DNA from: Polymorphobacter fuscus
Lineage (GTDB): Bacteria; Pseudomonadota; Alphaproteobacteria; Sphingomonadales; Sphingomonadaceae
Assembly (NCBI RefSeq): GCF_011927825.1
Contig: NZ_JAATJI010000001.1
Span: 930,001 to 994,000, forward strand
DNA length: 64,000 nt
Reading direction: 5' to 3'
Of the stretch, positions 25,535 to 33,352 are shown one piece after another; positions within the stretch are counted from its first letter, which is position 1; each line of letters opens with the position of its first letter. Position numbers and translations under genes: made by a program. Under the pieces are notes generated by a model, which did no database searches, had not been told where the DNA came from, and worked only from the letters and a program-made list of their open reading frames with translations.

Positions 25535-26804
25535 CCCGCTGATCCGCCAGCCGCGCCAGCGTCATCGCCACCCGCGGCAGCATCGTCGCCCCGGCGTGTA
25601 GCCTGACCGGCACGGGCTGCTGCGGCGTCAGCGCCAGACGATCCGGTTCCCCCGCTGCCAGCGCCTGCGCGACGTCGCGGCCGATCGCGGTGTTGATCGA
25701 CACCCCCCGCCCGTTGCACGCCTGGATCGCCAGCGCCCCGCCTTCCAGCGCATAGATCTGCGGCAGGAACGAGGTGTTGATCCACGCCGTGCCTTTCCAG
25801 ATATGGCTGATGTCGGCGTCCAGCCCGCCGAACGCCTGCGCCAGCCGCCGGCGAGCCTCGGCGCGGCAGGCCGCGGCGCTGCCGTCGAGCAGCGTGCGCC
25901 CGAAGGCCGAGATGAGCCGCCCAGCGCCATCGTAGCGCGCCGTGAAGACGTAAGGGTTCTTGTCGGTGAAGCTGCCACCTTGCGGCAGCACCTGGCGGCG
26001 CTGCGCCGCCGTCAGCGGTGCGGTGGCGAATTCGACGACGCGCAGCGGCAAAATGGTGCGGCGCAGCGCCGGGTGCAGGTCCGGGTTGCCGCCGTTGGCG
26101 GCGAGGACCAGCCGGCGCGCCGTGACCGACCCTTGCGGCGTCGTCGCGCGCCAGCCGATTTCGGTGCGGGCAAGCGCCGACACCGGAGTCTGGCAAAAGA
26201 GCCGGGCGCCGGCACCGATCGCGGCGCCGGCAAGCCCGCGCGCAAACGCCAGCGGGTTGAGCGACCCGCCCTGCGCAAAGCGCAGCGCCCCGCAATAATG
26301 ACCCGACCCGAGCGCCGCAACGGTTTCGGCGGCGCCGACGAAATCGACATCGAACCCCCGCGCCCGCCACTCGGCGGCCATGGCCTGCTGTGCCTCCACC
26401 AGCGCCGGCGTGTGCGACGGGCTCCAGAAGCCATCCTGCCGCGCATCGCAATCGATGCCATGGCGGGCAACAAGGTCGAAACAGAACTGCGCCGATTCCC
26501 CGACCAGCCGCACCATTCGCGCGCCGGCCGCCGCACCGACGGCGGCATCGACGGCCGCCGGGCCGTGGCGGACGAAGTCGGGCACGATGACGCCGCCGCT
26601 CTGCCCGGTGGCGCCGCCTCCCGGCAGGCCCGCTTCGACCAGGACGACATCGACTCCCGCCTCGGCGAGGTGGAGCGCCGTCGACAGGCCCGCGACCCCG
26701 CCGCCGATGACGAGCACATCGGTGCTATGGTCCCCCGCCAGAGACGGACAGTGCGGCCCCGGCGGCGCGTCGCAAAGCCAAAGCGATCCCAGCGGCGCCG
26801 TCAT
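25512..26804 (-). CDS. FAD-dependent oxidoreductase of the DadA/PuuB (amine/D-amino acid oxidase) family
   Basis: DAO-family flavoenzyme of about 430 aa oxidising an amine or amino acid. The N-terminal FAD motif is VLVIGGGVAGLSTALHLAEAG, followed by GGGATGQSGGVIVP and, near the C terminus, ACNGRGVSINTAIGRDVA. It most resembles the gamma-glutamylputrescine oxidase/glycine oxidase-like subgroup. An ATG at 26804 is preferred; the open frame allows a TTG start at 26825. It is the last gene of the S9 peptidase-DUF3830-BASS-oxidase operon, suggesting that it acts on the amino acid or amine released from the imported substrate. Confidence 0.8.
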   Translation of the reverse strand: MTAPLGSLWLCDAPPGPHCPSLAGDHSTDVLVIGGGVAGLSTALHLAEAGVDVVLVEAGLPGGGATGQSGGVIVPDFVRHGPAAVDAAVGAAAGARMVRLVGESAQFCFDLVARHGIDCDARQDGFWSPSHTPALVEAQQAMAAEWRARGFDVDFVGAAETVAALGSGHYCGALRFAQGGSLNPLAFARGLAGAAIGAGARLFCQTPVSALARTEIGWRATTPQGSVTARRLVLAANGGNPDLHPALRRTILPLRVVEFATAPLTAAQRRQVLPQGGSFTDKNPYVFTARYDGAGRLISAFGRTLLDGSAAACRAEARRRLAQAFGGLDADISHIWKGTAWINTSFLPQIYALEGGALAIQACNGRGVSINTAIGRDVAQALAAGEPDRLALTPQQPVPVRLHAGATMLPRVAMTLARLADQRVIRSAAC

Positions 26805-26863
26805 GAACGCGACATCATCATGCAAGCTGTTTCCTGAAAGGCCCCGCAGCGTTCGTTCTGCGA

Positions 26864-27769
26864 TCAGGCGAGCGATGCGCGGGCGGGCGCCCGGTCATGT
26901 GGCGCCAGCCGGCGCGCGGCTGCCACGAAGCCGGCGACGACGACCAAGGCCACGGGGGTGTTCATGATCATCGGCAACGACATCTCGTTGTTGCCGACGA
27001 TCGACACGGCGATGAAGATCGCAGTGCCCTCCTGCCGCATCAGATGCTCGATGCCGATCGCAACGCCTTCCCGGCGCCCGAAGCGCATCAGCCGGACACT
27101 GGCCAGCACGACGGCAAGCGTGATCAGGTTGATGGCAAGGGTGATCCAGAACAGCGCGCCAAGGTTGACCCGCAACACGGCGATCTGATCGGCGAGTATG
27201 AAGCCGAAGGCGGTGAACAGCACTGCGGTCGCGCCGAGCTTGATCGGCCCCTTAATCCGGGAAGCAAGGTCCGGATGCAGCGCGCGAACGACAAAGCCCG
27301 TCGCCACCGGCAGCACCGTTATCGAAAAAATGTCCCACGCAAAGGCGCCGAGCGGGACCACCACATCGGCCTCCAGCCCCATGAAGTGCAGGATGGCGAA
27401 ATGCGCGTAAAACGGCACGACGATGATATAGATCATGCTCAGCACCAGCGTCAGCGACATCGACAGCGCCAGGTCGCCGCGGGCCAGGTCGGTGAACAGG
27501 TTGGACAACATCCCCCCCGGCGTCGTCGCCAGCAGGATGAAGCCCACGGCCAGCGCCGGCGTCGGCGCCACCGTCACCGCCATCGCCAGCCCGATCAGCG
27601 GCGGCACCACCATCATGCTGGCAACCCCGAACACCAGCGCCCGGCGGTTGCGCACGACGGTGCGGAAATCCGCCGCGGTCAACGACAGCCCCATCGCCAC
27701 CATGACACAGACCAGCGATCCCGGCAGCAGCCAGTCACCGATCAGCGCCATCATCTCCGCATAGTCCAT
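26864..27769 (-). CDS. Bile acid:sodium symporter (BASS) family transporter
   Basis: A 301-aa inner-membrane transporter with 9-10 helices. Family features are the TTPGGMLSNLFTDLARGDLALSMSLT region and GIEHLMRQEGTAIFIAVSI, the counterparts of the crossed helix motifs that bind sodium and substrate. Family members carry organic anions, 2-oxoacids or sulfonated compounds. It is 24 nt downstream of the DUF3830 gene in the same operon. Import of a small carboxylate released in the periplasm would fit the neighbours; the substrate is inferred only. Confidence 0.85.
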   Translation of the reverse strand: MDYAEMMALIGDWLLPGSLVCVMVAMGLSLTAADFRTVVRNRRALVFGVASMMVVPPLIGLAMAVTVAPTPALAVGFILLATTPGGMLSNLFTDLARGDLALSMSLTLVLSMIYIIVVPFYAHFAILHFMGLEADVVVPLGAFAWDIFSITVLPVATGFVVRALHPDLASRIKGPIKLGATAVLFTAFGFILADQIAVLRVNLGALFWITLAINLITLAVVLASVRLMRFGRREGVAIGIEHLMRQEGTAIFIAVSIVGNNEMSLPMIMNTPVALVVVAGFVAAARRLAPHDRAPARASLA

Positions 27770-27793
27770 TGCGTCGCCCTGGTTGTTGCCGGC

Positions 27794-28276
27794 TCAGGCG
27801 GTTTCGATGGTCAGGCGACAGGCACCGTTGCGGCGGATCGTTCGGAAATCTTCCTGCGCACGCGCCAGGTCGCCGGCAACGATCCGCGCACAGACATTGG
27901 CCTTGATCCAGCCGAACGGCATCAGCAGCCGCCCCCCGCGGTCATAGAACAAGCCGATGTCGTAGAAATCGCCCGGCGGCAGCCCCTTGATGCTGCCGGC
28001 CGCGAGATGGGCGAGAACAATCTCCCCGGCTTCGGGAAAGGCGGTAGCGTTTTCCTCCGGGATCGCTGGAGCATCGAAATCGTTCGACAGGATCGACGCC
28101 GGGATCGGGACCGAAATCTCCGGCCCCGTCCAGATCGCATGGACGGCGTCGAACGTCGCGCTCCGGCGCGCCAGCCCCCACAGGAAATCGCAGGATTGCG
28201 GCGCCTCGGCATCCAGAAGCAGGCATTGCGCCGACAGTCCGGACCGTGGCTCGGTGAAACGGATATGGCGGGTCAC
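27794..28276 (-). CDS. DUF3830 (cyclophilin-like) protein
   Basis: A 160-aa cytosolic protein of the DUF3830 family, which has a predicted cyclophilin-like barrel but no firmly assigned activity. Conserved segments are LLLDAEAPQSCDFLWGLAR, HAIWTGPEISVPI, PEENATAFPEAGEIVL and FPGEAG-like loops, ending with an LFYDRGGRLLMPFGW motif. The start is a GTG at 28276 overlapping the S9 peptidase stop (GTGA), so the two are translationally coupled. The open frame extends into the peptidase gene but homology begins at the GTG. DUF3830 genes tend to accompany amine or amide catabolic genes, which fits this operon. Confidence 0.75.
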   Translation of the reverse strand: MTRHIRFTEPRSGLSAQCLLLDAEAPQSCDFLWGLARRSATFDAVHAIWTGPEISVPIPASILSNDFDAPAIPEENATAFPEAGEIVLAHLAAGSIKGLPPGDFYDIGLFYDRGGRLLMPFGWIKANVCARIVAGDLARAQEDFRTIRRNGACRLTIETA

Positions 28277-30477
28277 GGCTTCGGCTCCGGCTTGAGGTGC
28301 GAATCGAAGAAGGCAGTCATCTTCTTGAAGGCAAAGCGCGTCTGCGCGAGGTTGTCGCTCGCCCAGGCATGGTTGCCGCCTGGCAGCGTCACCAGTTCGA
28401 ACGGCTGTTCGCCGGCGATCAGACGCTGGGAAAAGGCGGCCGTGTCCGAATAGAGCACCACCGGATCGCGGGTGCCGTGAATGATCATCAACGGATCGAC
28501 GATGGCACGGCTCTGGTAGAGCGGTGACTGCGCCGCGTATCGCCCGGGCATGTCGGCGCCGGTCGGGGGCCCCATGATCCACATTTCGGACGGATAGGCG
28601 TGCCAGACATTGGACGCCGGTGCCCCGGCGATGCCCGCGGCATAGACCCCCGGCTTCTTGGCCAACGACATCAGCGTCATCAACCCGCCATAGCTCGACC
28701 CCCAGATCCCCACCCGCTTCGGATCGACATAGCCCTTGGCGACCAGATGGCGGACACCGCTTTCAAGATCGTTGATGTCGGTTTCGCCATAGCTGTGGTG
28801 CTGGCCCTCGCGCTGCACCCGGCCCTGCCCCCAGCTGCCGCGCACATTGACGTTGAGCAGGATATAGCCCTGCCCGACCAGATACTGGTCCAGCCCCCAG
28901 GTCGGATGGGCGCGCCGCCCGCCCCATTGGTTGCGCACGACGTCGGAATAGACCGACCCGACAATTAACGGATAGCGTTTCGCCGGGTCGTAGTTCGCCG
29001 GCAGGCTGACCCGCGCCACCAGCGGCGTGCCGTCGACATGGCTGGGAAAGGTCATGTAGCGGACATCGGCCCAGCGCTGGGCCTGGAATTCCGGGCGCGG
29101 CGACCGGGTCACAGCCACCGCGGGGCCGCCCCTGGCCAGATCCACCAGCACCAGTTCCGGCGGGGTCGAATCGTTGCTGAAAAAGCTCGCGGCATGGCCG
29201 AACTGCGGGGCGTACACCGGGACATGGGTGCCAGGCGTCGCCGGGCTGACGCGCGTCACCGCGCCGCCGCCGGCCGGCACGCGATAGATCTGCCGCTCGG
29301 CCAGATGCGCCGCATTGGAAAGGAAATAGATCTGGCCATGGTCGGCATCGACCGTGAACGAGGCCACTTCCCAACGGCCATCGGTCAATCGCCGCGGTCG
29401 CGAATTCGCCGTCTTCTGGTGGTGCAACTGAAAATAGCCGTCACGATCGGTGAGGATGATCAGTCCGTCGTCGCCGGGGGCCCATTCGACCTGCCAGTCG
29501 GGCCGCACGTGCAGCGGGTCGTGCCAGCTGTAGAAGGGCTGGCGCTCGCCGCTGGCAACGTCGTGAACCGTGATGCGATGGGTCTTTGCTTCCAGGTCGG
29601 AGGCGTTGATGAACAGCCGGCGGCCGTCGCGCGACAGCCCATAGTTCCAGACCAGGTCGCGCGGGTCGGCCGGCGCGTGGAACCGCACCGCCCCCGATGC
29701 CAGGTCGACGGTGCCGATGCGATCGCGCGTCGTCTCGTCTCCCGGAAAGGCGCGGGCAACGCGGTTGTTCTGCAATTTGCCGTCGGCATAATAGAAGATA
29801 TCGCGTTCGGGCATCAGCCGATCGTCGGCCTCGTCGAAGGCGATGGTGCGGCCATCATGCGCCCATTGGAAGTCCTTGACATAAACCCTTGCGTCATCGC
29901 CGCCGGCAAGGCGCCGCGCCGCCGTCGCCGCGGTCGCCCCCGCATCGCGCACATGAAGGACGCCGCCGCGTGCCGTTCCACCGTCGATGCCCGGCATGTC
30001 GGACACGAACGCCAGCGTCCGGCCATCGGGCGATAGCGCCAGTTGCCGCACCGACGGCAGTCCGGGCTCGATGCGGGTCACCGTGCCATCGCTGCCGCGC
30101 AGATACAGGCCGCCGGCCAGCACATAGGCGAGGCGGCCGCCGCCCAGATCGACCACCTCCGCAATGCCTATCGCTTCTGCGTCGCCGGCACTGTCCGCTG
30201 CCCGCGTCAGCCGCGATGTCGTGCCACCGGCGACCGCGTGTACCCAGATGTCGCGAAAGCGGCGCCCCTCATCGTTCCACAGGAACAGCACCCGCGACCC
30301 GTCCGCTGCCCAGCTATAGCCTTCCGGCGGCGTTCCGATGATGCTTTGCGGCTGATAGAGCGCGTCGATCGACAGGGTGGTGCCGGCCACCGGGGCCTTT
30401 GCCGGCTGGGCGGCGACGCCCGGCACGGCGAGCCCCAGCACCATCAGAAAAGCGCCCATGCGGCGCAGCAACGACAT
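28273..30477 (-). CDS. Exported S9 (DPP-IV/prolyl oligopeptidase-like) serine peptidase
   Basis: A 734-aa peptidase with signal peptide (about 1-23, GLAVPGVAA), a beta-propeller (about 40-460) and a C-terminal alpha/beta-hydrolase domain. The catalytic triad is Ser595 in WGSSYGGLMT, Asp671 in HGTRDPVVL and His703 in GGNHAWA. The size and the GSSYGG motif fit dipeptidyl peptidase IV/acylaminoacyl peptidase enzymes that cleave after proline or alanine. The sphingomonad lasso-peptide isopeptidases belong to the same clan, but no lasso precursor is visible. It is the first gene of a four-gene operon behind a CRP-type site. Confidence 0.88.
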   Translation of the reverse strand: MSLLRRMGAFLMVLGLAVPGVAAQPAKAPVAGTTLSIDALYQPQSIIGTPPEGYSWAADGSRVLFLWNDEGRRFRDIWVHAVAGGTTSRLTRAADSAGDAEAIGIAEVVDLGGGRLAYVLAGGLYLRGSDGTVTRIEPGLPSVRQLALSPDGRTLAFVSDMPGIDGGTARGGVLHVRDAGATAATAARRLAGGDDARVYVKDFQWAHDGRTIAFDEADDRLMPERDIFYYADGKLQNNRVARAFPGDETTRDRIGTVDLASGAVRFHAPADPRDLVWNYGLSRDGRRLFINASDLEAKTHRITVHDVASGERQPFYSWHDPLHVRPDWQVEWAPGDDGLIILTDRDGYFQLHHQKTANSRPRRLTDGRWEVASFTVDADHGQIYFLSNAAHLAERQIYRVPAGGGAVTRVSPATPGTHVPVYAPQFGHAASFFSNDSTPPELVLVDLARGGPAVAVTRSPRPEFQAQRWADVRYMTFPSHVDGTPLVARVSLPANYDPAKRYPLIVGSVYSDVVRNQWGGRRAHPTWGLDQYLVGQGYILLNVNVRGSWGQGRVQREGQHHSYGETDINDLESGVRHLVAKGYVDPKRVGIWGSSYGGLMTLMSLAKKPGVYAAGIAGAPASNVWHAYPSEMWIMGPPTGADMPGRYAAQSPLYQSRAIVDPLMIIHGTRDPVVLYSDTAAFSQRLIAGEQPFELVTLPGGNHAWASDNLAQTRFAFKKMTAFFDSHLKPEPKP

Positions 30478-30520
30478 TCCAGCAAGCCCCCGCCCGAACG
30501 ATTTGTCCCACCCAAAGACG

Positions 30521-30536
30521 TGTGATTTTGGTCACA
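30521..30536 (-). promoter_or_regulatory. CRP-type site TGTGA-N6-TCACA upstream of the S9 peptidase operon
   Basis: TGTGATTTTGGTCACA is a perfect match to the CRP/Vfr half-sites at the canonical 6-bp spacing. It lies 43 bp upstream of the S9 peptidase start codon in the 95-bp gap after the aminotransferase gene. Control by a cAMP-responsive or other CRP-family regulator is inferred. Confidence 0.6.
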
Positions 30537-30572
30537 ATATGGAATGGCGGTCAAGGCGCATCGGCGCCGCCG

Positions 30573-31742
30573 CTACAGTTTGCCGAAAAAGCGCGTCAGC
30601 CGGTCCATCGCCTCGATCAGCCGGTCCTCCGATACCGAGCCGAAACACACCCGCAGATGCCCCTCGCCGGCCGGCCCGTAAAAGCACCCGGCTTCGGTCA
30701 CCACATGCGCCTCATTGAGGATCCGCATCGCCAGTTCGGTCGAAGATCGCCCGGTGCCGCTGATGTCGGGAAAGGCATAGATGGTGGCCTGCGGCGTGGC
30801 GCACGTCACCCCCGGCAGGGTGTTCAACGCCGCCACGACGATGTCACGCTTGCGCCGATCGGCGGCGACCATGGCGTGCATCGGCGCCGGCGGCCCGTTG
30901 ACGGCGGCGAGCGCCCCTTCCTGGACGAAGACGTTGACATGGGTGACGTCGGTCATGGTGATCCGCATCAGCGCCGGCATCAGCGCCCGGTCGGCGGCCA
31001 GATAGCCGATGCGCCAGCCATCCATCGAATAGGCCTTGGTAAAGGCAAAGCAGCTGATCGTGCGCGCGCGCATCCCGGGCAGGCTGGCGATGCTGACATG
31101 CTGCGCGTCGTCGTAGGTGATATGCTCATAGACTTCGTCTGACAGCACGATCAGGTCATGGGCGATCGCCAGATCGGCGACATGCTGAAGCTCGGCGCGG
31201 GTATAGACTCGCCCGGTCGGATTGGCCGGGTTGATCAGCACGATCATCCGCGTCCGCGGCGTGATCGCCGCCGCGATCGCGGCGCGGCTGATGGCAAAGC
31301 CGTTCGCCGCATCGAGCGGCACCGTGACCACGCGCCCGCCGGCGAGTTCGGTCTTGCCGACATGCTGCGGATAATAGGGTTCGAGCAGGATGACCTCGTC
31401 GCCCGGGTCGATCGCGGCCATGAAGGCGGCAAACGACGCATGCGTCAGCCCGTTGGTGACCAGCACCTCATCAACGTCGTAATCAAGTCCGTTGAAATCG
31501 CGCAGCTTGGCCGCCAGCGCCGCGCGCAGCGCCAACGTGCCGCGGAAATCGCCATAGTGAACGATCCCGGCATCGAGTGCGGCCTTGGCCGCTTCCTTGA
31601 TGTGCGCCGGTGTGTCGGCATGCGGCCGGCCGAACTCGAGGTGGATCAGGTCGACCCCCAGCGCATCGAGCCGAAGCGCCTCCTCATACATGCCGAAGCT
31701 TTTCTTCGACCCCGTGACAAGGCGCTGCGCCGGCCATTTCAT
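30573..31742 (-). CDS. Class I/II PLP-dependent aminotransferase
   Basis: A 389-aa fold-type I aminotransferase. PLP lysine Lys236 lies in [16 protein letters not shown]; other signatures are [23 protein letters not shown] and the C-terminal LRVCFGS arginine motif. The subgroup (aspartate/aromatic type I-gamma) does not fix the amino donor. The frame runs open through the neighbouring tRNA gene, but ATG 31742 ([11 protein letters not shown]) is the family-like start. It sits directly upstream of the S9 peptidase operon, separated by 95 nt with its own regulatory site, so it may supply amino acid turnover for that pathway. Confidence 0.85.
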   Translation of the reverse strand: MKWPAQRLVTGSKKSFGMYEEALRLDALGVDLIHLEFGRPHADTPAHIKEAAKAALDAGIVHYGDFRGTLALRAALAAKLRDFNGLDYDVDEVLVTNGLTHASFAAFMAAIDPGDEVILLEPYYPQHVGKTELAGGRVVTVPLDAANGFAISRAAIAAAITPRTRMIVLINPANPTGRVYTRAELQHVADLAIAHDLIVLSDEVYEHITYDDAQHVSIASLPGMRARTISCFAFTKAYSMDGWRIGYLAADRALMPALMRITMTDVTHVNVFVQEGALAAVNGPPAPMHAMVAADRRKRDIVVAALNTLPGVTCATPQATIYAFPDISGTGRSSTELAMRILNEAHVVTEAGCFYGPAGEGHLRVCFGSVSEDRLIEAMDRLTRFFGKL

Positions 31743-31848
31743 CGCTGTTCCCCATTGTTCGCGCCGCGCGTCTCCACCCCCGGGGTCCGCGCTGCAAACC
31801 GCAATTGCTGGGATGGCGGGAGGCCTGGCACCTCCCCGTGAACGGTCC

Positions 31849-31925
<77 letters not shown>

Positions 31926-31952
31926 ACCGAGCCGCGCGCTTAGGCCAGTCCC

Positions 31953-31976
31953 GCCGGCGATGCAAGCCGGCGATGC
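31953..31976. repeat. Short direct/inverted repeat between tRNA-Pro and prsR
   Basis: GCCGGCGATGC occurs twice with two bases between, and GCCGGC is itself self-complementary, so a GCCGGC/GCCGGC hairpin is possible. It lies after the prsR stop and before the tRNA, where it may act as a terminator. Confidence 0.35.
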
Positions 31977-31996
31977 CCGCCCCGATGACTTCGACG

Positions 31997-33352
31997 TCAG
32001 TTCGTTTCCAGATTGTGCGACCGCATCAGGTCGTAAAGCGTCGGCCGGCTGACCCCCAGGATCTTGGCCGCGGTCGACAGGTTGTTCTGCGTGCGCGCCA
32101 GCACCCGCCGGATCGCCATGCGATCGGCGGCGTCGCGTGCCGCCTTCAACGACAGGCTGGCGAGGTCCTCGTTCTTGCCGAGGTCGAGATCCGACGCCGT
32201 CAATCGCGACGATTCGGCCATGATCACGGCGCGCTTCATGCGATTTTCCAGCTCGCGGACATTGCCCGGCCAGCCGTGATCGCTGATCGCGGCAACGGCG
32301 TCGGGCGTCAGGCCCTTGAAGCTGCGCTGGTTCTCGCGCGAATATTTGGCAAGGAAATGATGCGCCAGCAGCACCGCATCGCCCGGCCGTTCGGCGAGCG
32401 TCGGAATGCGCACGACGATTTCCGCCAGCCGGTAGAACAGATCCTCGCGGAACCGCCCGGCTGCGATCATCGCCTCCAGATTCTGGTGGGTGGCGCAGAC
32501 GATCCGCACATCGACCGGGATGGGCTTGCGCCCGCCGATCCGCTCGATCACCCGTTCCTGCAGGAAGCGCAGCAGCTTGACCTGCAGCGGCAGCGGAATG
32601 TCGCCGACTTCGTCCAGGAACAGCGTGCCGCCCTCGGCGAGCTCGATCTTGCCTTCCTGGGTCTTCACGGCGCCGGTGAAGGCGCCGCGCTCATAGCCGA
32701 ACAGCTCCGATTCGAGCAGATTCTCGGGGATGGCGGCACAGTTGATGGCGATGAACGGCTTTGCCGCGCGCAGGGAGGCCTTGTGAAGGCCATGCGCCAG
32801 CAGTTCCTTGCCGGTGCCGCTGGCGCCGAGCAGCATCACAGATACCTGTGCCGTGGCGACGCGCTCGATCATCCGCGCCACCTTCATCATTTCGGGTGCG
32901 CCGGTGATGATGCCGCCCAAGACATTGCCCGCCTGCAGCGTCTCTTCCAGACGGCGGTTTTCCGCCTCCAGGTCGGCGACATGGAACGCCCGCCGCACGA
33001 TCAGCCCCAGCTCGTCGATATCGACCGGCTTGGCATAGAAGTCGAACGCGCCCTCGGCGATCGCACGGCGAGCGCTTTCGCGAGCGCCATGGCCGGACGC
33101 GACAATGACCTTGGTTCCCGGCGCCATGCGCAGGATCGCATCGAGCGTCGCAAAGCCTTCGGTCACACCATCGGGATCGGGCGGCAGCCCCAGGTCGAGC
33201 GTCACCACCGCCGGGCTGTGCGCGCGCACCGCGTCGATCGCCGCCTGGCGGTCACCGGCGATGATCACCTCATAATGTTCGTAGGACCAGCGCAACTGGC
33301 GCTGCAGCCCTTCGTCGTCCTCGACGACCAGCAGCTTCTGCATCGCCATCAC
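31997..33352 (-). CDS. prsR: PrsR-type sigma-54-dependent response regulator
   Basis: A 451-aa NtrC-like response regulator of the PEP-CTERM/exosortase type. The receiver (about 5-125) has acidic residues EDDE and phospho-acceptor Asp53 in [16 protein letters not shown], the latter characteristic of PrsR. The AAA+ domain has Walker A GASGTGKE, an intact GAFTGA loop and Walker [10 protein letters not shown]. The C-terminal Fis helix reads [20 protein letters not shown]. The start overlaps the prsK stop (ATGA). It is expected to activate sigma-54 promoters of exopolysaccharide/PEP-CTERM genes; no such genes are in the window. Confidence 0.9.
   Translation of the reverse strand: MMAMQKLLVVEDDEGLQRQLRWSYEHYEVIIAGDRQAAIDAVRAHSPAVVTLDLGLPPDPDGVTEGFATLDAILRMAPGTKVIVASGHGARESARRAIAEGAFDFYAKPVDIDELGLIVRRAFHVADLEAENRRLEETLQAGNVLGGIITGAPEMMKVARMIERVATAQVSVMLLGASGTGKELLAHGLHKASLRAAKPFIAINCAAIPENLLESELFGYERGAFTGAVKTQEGKIELAEGGTLFLDEVGDIPLPLQVKLLRFLQERVIERIGGRKPIPVDVRIVCATHQNLEAMIAAGRFREDLFYRLAEIVVRIPTLAERPGDAVLLAHHFLAKYSRENQRSFKGLTPDAVAAISDHGWPGNVRELENRMKRAVIMAESSRLTASDLDLGKNEDLASLSLKAARDAADRMAIRRVLARTQNNLSTAAKILGVSRPTLYDLMRSHNLETN

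Noticed and set aside
28273..30477. Lasso-peptide gene cluster suggested by the S9 peptidase and TonB receptor
   Set aside because: No precursor, B or C protein was found in the window, and the peptidase signatures fit DPP-IV-like enzymes as well as isopeptidases.
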